From Trachelipus rathkii (taxonomy: Eukaryota; Arthropoda; Malacostraca; Isopoda; Trachelipodidae), in contig JABUQX010095366.1 in the NCBI GenBank assembly GCA_015478945.1, positions 10,001 through 22,947 of the forward strand: 12,947 nt of DNA, written 5' to 3'. A program made the position numbers and the translations under genes. This document shows positions 9,013 through 12,947 of this stretch, piece by piece; the stretch's first letter is position 1, and each line of letters starts with the position of its first letter. The notes below the pieces were generated by a model. The model was not told where the DNA came from, did not search any database, and saw nothing but the letters and a program-made list of their open reading frames with translations.

Positions 9013-9147
9013 TAATGTTTTAGTTTATGTAAAAAAAAATGTTTTTACCAAAAATGTTTAAGTATGAAGTAAAAATGAATGACTCATAAAGTATATTTAA
9101 AAAGAAATTTTTGAATAGTTTACATTGATATCATATTTATCGTTCGC

Positions 9148-9305
9148 ACTAAAATATGCCAGTGGCGCTTCGCTGGCACGCGTGCGGGTAACGCGGGAAT
9201 ATTGCTGCGGGCATCGTGCGGGTGCGGTAATCAGGAATATTGTGCCTGCGGGCGCACGCGCGGCGGGGTCACGCGGACGCGGACTCAGAAACGTTTGCGT
9301 TCACT
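9148..9305 (-). repeat. CpG-rich core of the right TIR
   Basis: GC-rich block corresponding to 1008-1145. On the minus strand it carries CGCAGGCACAATATT (ending at 9236) and CGCAGCAATATT (ending at 9198). It is more diverged and rearranged relative to the left arm than the sequences flanking it, which align well. Open frames through it are not supported as genes. Confidence 0.7.
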
Positions 9306-9640
9306 GCTCAAATGTGTAACTCTTAAGATATATATCATGCTAGAAGTGCTGCAAAAATGCTAACTCATACTAGGGAAGCTATCCTAGCAACTTTGTAATA
9401 TACACCACCGAATCCCCATACCTATGAACATAGTGCATAACCATATTAGGGCTGGTTCTAGGCTCAGGGGAGGCTAGAAAAGGCTTGAAAAAAGTGGCAC
9501 TCAGTTGTCACTATGTGGCACTCACTTGATACTATGTGGCACTCACTTGGCACTATGTGGCACTCACCTAGCACTCATCTAATACTCATAGAACACTAAT
9601 AGAACACTAATAGATACTCCTTACGGTGATTGGGAACCAT

Positions 9641-9895
9641 CAAAGTTGAAACGTAAAAGTTGAACCTATCAATAAATCTGACGTCATCAACGATGAACCA
9701 TCAAAGATGAACAACCAATAAATCTGACGTCATCAAAGTTGAGTTATCAATAATACGGAGTCATCAAAGTTGAGCCATCAAAGTTGAACCAACAAAGTTG
9801 AGCCAACAAAGATGAGGCATCAAAGATGAGTCATCAAAGCTAAGGCATCAAAGTTGAGGCATCAAAGCTGAGGCATCAAAGCTGAGGCATCAAAA
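9641..9895 (+). repeat. 14-bp minisatellite (GAGGCATCAAAGCT unit)
   Basis: About 18 units, degenerate on the left and regular on the right, based on GA(G/A)GCATCAAAG(C/T)T. Two perfect TGACGTCA palindromes lie in its degenerate part at 9679-9686 and 9725-9732, 46 bp apart, each within AATCTGACGTCATCAA. TGACGTCA is the consensus for CREB/ATF-type factors in animals; here the doubling may just reflect repeat amplification. Confidence 0.85.
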
Positions 9896-10080
9896 TTTCG
9901 AGTGTGTGTGTGTAAGTGTATCTGTGTGTGAGTGTAAGTGTCTATGGGGAGTGTACGTGTCTATGGGTGAGTGTAAGTGTAAGTGTCTATGGATAGGTGG
10001 GTAGGTGTAGGTGTGTGTATCTTGGTGTGTGTGAGTCTCAAGTGGGTGGGTGTATGTGGAGGCGTCAAAATATCAAGTAT
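9896..10080 (+). repeat. GT-rich degenerate repeat
   Basis: Runs of GTGTGT alternate with GAGTGTAAGTGTCTATGGG-like units (about 9930-9990). It is bounded on both sides by the related pieces GGCATCAAAATTTCGAGTGTG and GGCGTCAAAATATCAAGTATG, suggesting that this block grew by duplication of the adjoining array. Confidence 0.75.
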
Positions 10081-10545
10081 GTGTTGGGGCAGGTGTAGCT
10101 AGTGAAGGTGGTGGCTGTGGTGCAGAATAGGTGTAGCCAGTGTAGACGTAGGCCATGTGCAGGATAATAGGTGCAGGCCAGGTGTAGGTGTAGGCCAGCA
10201 GGCTAGGTGGTGCAGCTAGGTGTAGGTATAGGCTAGGTGAAGGCTAGGTGCAGGCTAGGCGTAGGCTAGGTGTAGGTGTAGGCTAGGTATAGGATAGGTG
10301 TAGGGTGTGTGTGTGTGTTGGGGTAGGTGTAGGCTAGGTGTAGGCGTTGGCTAGGTGCAGGATAGGTGTAGGCTAGGTGTAGACGTAGGCTAGGTGTAGG
10401 TGTAGGCAAGGTGCAGGCTAGGTGTAGGTGTAGGCTAGGTGTAGGTGTAGGCTAGGTGAAGGCTAGGTGCAGCCTAGGCGTAGGCAAGGTGTAGGTGTAG
10501 GCTAGGTATAGGCTAGGAGTAGGGTGTGTGTGTGTGTAGGGGTAG
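10081..10545 (+). repeat. Minisatellite of AGGCTAGGTGTAGGTGT units
   Basis: About 460 bp of nested 6-, 11- and 17-bp units built from TAGGTG and TAGGCTAGGTG. A higher-order copy is visible, since a GTGTGTGTGTG(T)-GGGTAGGT junction occurs at both about 10307 and about 10527. No coding potential is supported. Confidence 0.85.
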
Positions 10546-10797
10546 GTATGAGTTTGGATGGAAATAAGTTAGGACATGTCCATACAGGACAGGTACCTAC
10601 ATGACCTCATGCTAGGATAGTTACCTACCCAAGGCAGGGCGGCAGGTAACTGCATGAGTTCAAGTTAATCCCTACTAATCCCTCACTGACCTTTAAAGGC
10701 ATGATACGGTATCGCGTCGAAATAGGCGTCAAAACATCAAAAGAGGGGACAACGCCCCTAAAGAGAGGTCAAAGGGGGGCTAAAACTAGGGGGAGGC
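10546..10797. other. Single-copy part of the right-TIR insert
   Basis: About 250 bp with no tandem structure. It contains the palindrome GGACATGTCC (about 10572), the inverted pair GTTACCT/AGGTAAC (about 10619-10650), and TTAATCCCTACTAATCCCTC near 10665-10684, a motif also found in the inner TIRs. A 60-codon open frame across its right edge runs into the TIR terminus and is not a credible gene. Confidence 0.6.
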
Positions 10798-10803
10798 ACG
10801 TAC

Positions 10804-10850
10804 GACAGTTGCTTCGCAACCGTCTGGCTCACCCCTTCTCCGAAGGGGTG
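10804..10850 (-). other. Two adjacent hairpins near the right terminus
   Basis: GACAGTTGC at 10804-10812 pairs, with one mismatch, with GCAACCGTC at 10816-10824. CACCCCTTC at 10830-10838 pairs perfectly with GAAGGGGTG at 10842-10850. They mirror the pair in the left terminus. Confidence 0.75.
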
Positions 10851-10922
10851 CCAAAAAGCTACAAGGCCAAAATTGCACCGTAGAATACAAAAGCCGGGGT
10901 CCGGAAAGCCCTTCCTACTACT

Positions 10923-10928
10923 AACAAC
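10923..10928. repeat. Right 6-bp target-site duplication (AACAAC)
   Basis: Identical to 512-517, directly after the last base of the transposon. Confidence 0.93.
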
Positions 10929-10983
10929 TTTCATTTGTACTTAACTTATGTATCTCTAATCTAAAATTTCTCTCTTTTGAAAG

Positions 10984-11128
10984 GTGATATGGACTTCTTT
11001 ACTCTTTTAACAAAAAATAAAATTGATGACAGAAGAAAACCCAAAAATATTACATCAGTATTTGCAGCATTGTTTGATGATCTGTCAAAGGTTAAACAAA
11101 TTCCTGTCGAATGTGTAGGCAATGCAAC
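10984..11128 (+). CDS. Possible internal exon of an unrecognised host gene
   Basis: A pyrimidine-rich tract ending TTTGAAAG (10971-10983) forms a plausible 3' splice site, and CAAC followed by GTAAGT at 11129-11134 is a strong 5' splice site. The 145 bp between are open in one frame (codons from 10986), starting GDMDFFTLL and continuing with mixed, globular-looking composition (KIDDRRKPKN, FAALFDDLSKV). An ATG at 10989 is in frame, so a first coding exon is also possible. I recognise no domain. If real, the transposon sits in the preceding intron, 55 bp before the acceptor. One exon is weak evidence; it could be a chance open stretch. Confidence 0.4.
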
Positions 11129-11141
11129 GTAAGTTTGGCAC

Positions 11142-11489
<348 letters not shown>

Positions 11490-12027
11490 TTACTATTTAT
11501 AAAAGTAACTCAATATCTGGTGTGGTGTGTGTGTGTGTATGTGAAGTGAATGAATTTGCAGCAAGGTAATTTAAATAGCCGCAATTACTACTCAGACTTA
11601 AGAATTTTAACATAGATTTTTGATTGTTTTGGTATTATAAATGCCTCTTCAAAATGAGAATAATCAATTAATAATATTAATAATCTTCAGCCAGAGTAAT
11701 ACAAAAAACAAGAATCTTCATCAAATAGTATAAAAATAGTCCTCAAAGGTGTTCGATTTATTTTCCTCTTGATGAAAAAGAAAGCCACAGCCATTTTAAA
11801 AATAAAGAAATGGAATAGTTAAAGGTTATATGACTCTTTAAACAGTCTCTGTTGGCATCAACTTCTGCATATTTACTTTTAAATATTATTATAACCTAAC
11901 CTTGCCTAACCTTTTGAACTTTATGTAGAATTAAACATTTGCCATTTACTCCAAATATGTGTAAATTTAGCACTTCTCAATTAAACTGGAAAGAGCAAAA
12001 TAAAATCTTGTATTTGATGTTTCAAAA
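11490..12027. other. AT-rich single-copy flank, no gene seen
   Basis: Contains a short (GT)n tract at about 11521-11538 and TAACCTAACCTTGCCTAACC near 11893, which resembles the arthropod TTAGG telomere-type sequence but is only two to three imperfect units. No open frame, RNA gene or element is supported. Confidence 0.6.
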
Positions 12028-12088
12028 CAAATAAATAAATAAATATATAAATAAATAAACAAATAAATAAATAAATAAAAATAAATAG
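12028..12088. repeat. (AAAT)n microsatellite
   Basis: A run of AAATA units with minor interruptions (AAATATAT, AAAC). The following 12089-12255 is A-rich single-copy DNA without features. Confidence 0.9.
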
Positions 12089-12255
12089 CGGTAACATTTT
12101 TAAATCAATCTGAAACATGTCTTGCCATTTGTTTAATCAACTTTACAATCATGAGAAAATATACGAAAAGCACACAAAAGTAAAAAAAAAAAAATTAGAA
12201 AAAAATAAAAAGAATCATATAAATAAAAATATAAATTAAATAATGTTGAAGCTTT

Positions 12256-12280
12256 TTTATATATATATATATATAAGAAA

Positions 12281-12312
<32 letters not shown>

Positions 12313-12362
12313 ATTATATATATGTGAGAAAGGTGAGAAATATATATATATATATATATATA

Positions 12363-12395
<33 letters not shown>
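12256..12395. repeat. (TA)n microsatellite cluster
   Basis: Four TA runs separated by AAGAAAAT, GTTGTTAT, GTGAGAAAGGTGAGAA and TGAT pieces. Tyr/Ile-rich frames here are repeat artefacts. Confidence 0.95.
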
Positions 12396-12398
<3 letters not shown>

Positions 12399-12516
12399 GT
12401 AACACGATGTACATGATATATATAAATTTGCTTTCATAAGTCATTCTTCCCCTGTATATGTATATGTTAACAATCCTCCCATCTTATAGCATGTAAATCG
12501 CGCCGCCCACTCAAAT

Positions 12517-12517
<1 letters not shown>

Positions 12518-12591
<74 letters not shown>

Positions 12592-12595
12592 ATGG

Positions 12596-12638
<43 letters not shown>
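12518..12638. repeat. (TA)n microsatellite pair
   Basis: A run of about 35 TA units (12518-12588), the spacer TTAATGGTTAA, then about 18 more to about 12632. The long self-complementary tracts could extrude as cruciforms. Sequence on either side (12396-12517 and 12639-12757) shows no supported gene. Confidence 0.95.
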
Positions 12639-12640
<2 letters not shown>

Positions 12641-12757
12641 ACAGATTTTCTTTATTTAAAGTTAGTATGTAAATTGCCGGAAGAAGTAAGAATCTATTTA
12701 ATCTCTGAAAGCTTAACTTTAAGATAGAAACATGCCTGATTCTATAGACAATTTAAC

Positions 12758-12827
12758 TTGTTTATTATTATTATTATTATTATTATACATTATTATTATT
12801 ATTGTATGTATGACACAATTGGTATTC

Positions 12828-12862
<35 letters not shown>

Positions 12863-12947
12863 TATGGTTATTATTATTATTATTATTATTATTATTGTTA
12901 TTTTTTTATTATTATTATTATTTATTATTATTATTATTATTTTTTGA
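12758..12947. repeat. (TTA)n microsatellite block at window end
   Basis: Several TTA runs interrupted by TACATTA, GTATGTATGACACAATTGG, TATGG and T-rich pieces. It continues to the window edge. Confidence 0.95.

Larger units (their letters stand above)
518..10922 (+). mobile_element. Polinton/Maverick DNA transposon, complete ends, decayed, no polymerase gene seen
   Basis: The element runs from AGTAGTAGGAAGG to its reverse complement CCTTCCTACTACT, with AACAAC on both sides and TIRs of about 1.05 kb. Its cargo is diagnostic of the class: an A32-like packaging ATPase, pX-like protein, rve-chromodomain integrase, minor and major capsid proteins and an adenain-like protease, all on the plus strand. 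At 10.4 kb it is shorter than the usual 15-20 kb, and I find no trace of the protein-primed family B polymerase. Nearly all genes carry frameshifts or stops, so the copy is not functional as it stands. The TIR arms differ by scattered substitutions and several indels, so the copy is not very recent. Confidence 0.95.
8617..10922 (-). repeat. Right terminal inverted repeat, split by a 1.16-kb insert
   Basis: The reverse complement of 8617-9640 matches the inner left TIR (641 to about 1573), and that of 10798-10922 matches 518-641. Between them, 9641-10797 has no partner on the left. A second asymmetry is a 120-bp tandem duplication at 8783-9012. The TIR starts only about 48 bp after the protease stop. 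The outer hairpins, 21-bp repeat and CpG-rich core are all present in mirrored order. Confidence 0.92.

Noticed and set aside
9125..9319. 64-codon open frame in the right TIR
   Set aside because: Composed of the CpG-rich repeat core; not conserved in the left arm.
9641..10545. CRISPR-like or satellite array of a novel system
   Set aside because: The units are contiguous, with no distinct unique spacers between constant repeats; these are minisatellites in a eukaryotic transposon.
10701..10883. 60-codon open frame across the right insert/TIR junction
   Set aside because: It spans unrelated sequence types and ends inside the terminal repeat.
11890..11912. Telomere-like TAACCTAACC sequence
   Set aside because: Only two to three imperfect units; too short to call an interstitial telomere repeat.
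12133..12444. Tyr/Ile-rich minus-strand open frames
   Set aside because: Generated by TA repeats and A-rich flank.
12637..12725. About 28 open codons ([11 protein letters not shown]...) after a CAG-like acceptor
   Set aside because: Too short, no donor site or recognisable family; could be a worn retroelement fragment but this cannot be supported.

Overview
The window is eukaryotic DNA, most likely from an arthropod. It has very dense, long (TAA)n/(TTA)n and (TA)n microsatellites, AT-rich single-copy DNA, and a TTAGG-like TAACCTAACC stretch near 11893. A decapod-type genome would fit, but that is inference only. The window is dominated by one mobile element.

Positions 518-10922 (10,405 bp) form a complete but decayed Maverick/Polinton DNA transposon, the virus-like class related to adintoviruses. 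Its edges are exact: it starts AGTAGTAGGAAGG, ends with the reverse complement, and is flanked on both sides by the 6-bp target-site duplication AACAAC. The terminal inverted repeats (TIRs) are about 1.05 kb long. The right one is split by about 1.16 kb of minisatellite and unique DNA that the left one lacks.

Between the TIRs all recognisable genes lie on the plus strand. In order they are: a packaging ATPase (A32/FtsK-HerA type), a pX-like small basic protein with a hydrophobic glycine-led C-terminus, a Gln/Pro-rich unknown protein, a (TA)n-rich gap, an rve integrase with a C-terminal chromodomain, a minor capsid (penton-like) protein, a small basic virion/core-like protein, a double-jelly-roll major capsid protein, and an adenain-like cysteine protease. 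Together these would be the integration enzyme and the virion-building set of a virus-like transposon. A protein-primed DNA polymerase B, normally a hallmark of the class, was not found. Almost every gene is broken by frameshifts or stops. The protease (one in-frame TGA) and the integrase core (catalytic triad plus chromodomain open) are best preserved.

Outside the element, 1-517 is microsatellite plus a tetranucleotide hairpin. Right of the element, a 145-bp open segment with a plausible splice acceptor and a strong GTAAGT donor may be an internal exon of an unrecognised host gene, which would put the insertion in an intron about 55 bp before an acceptor. From 11142 to the end the sequence is nearly all microsatellite with AT-rich filler and no gene I can support.
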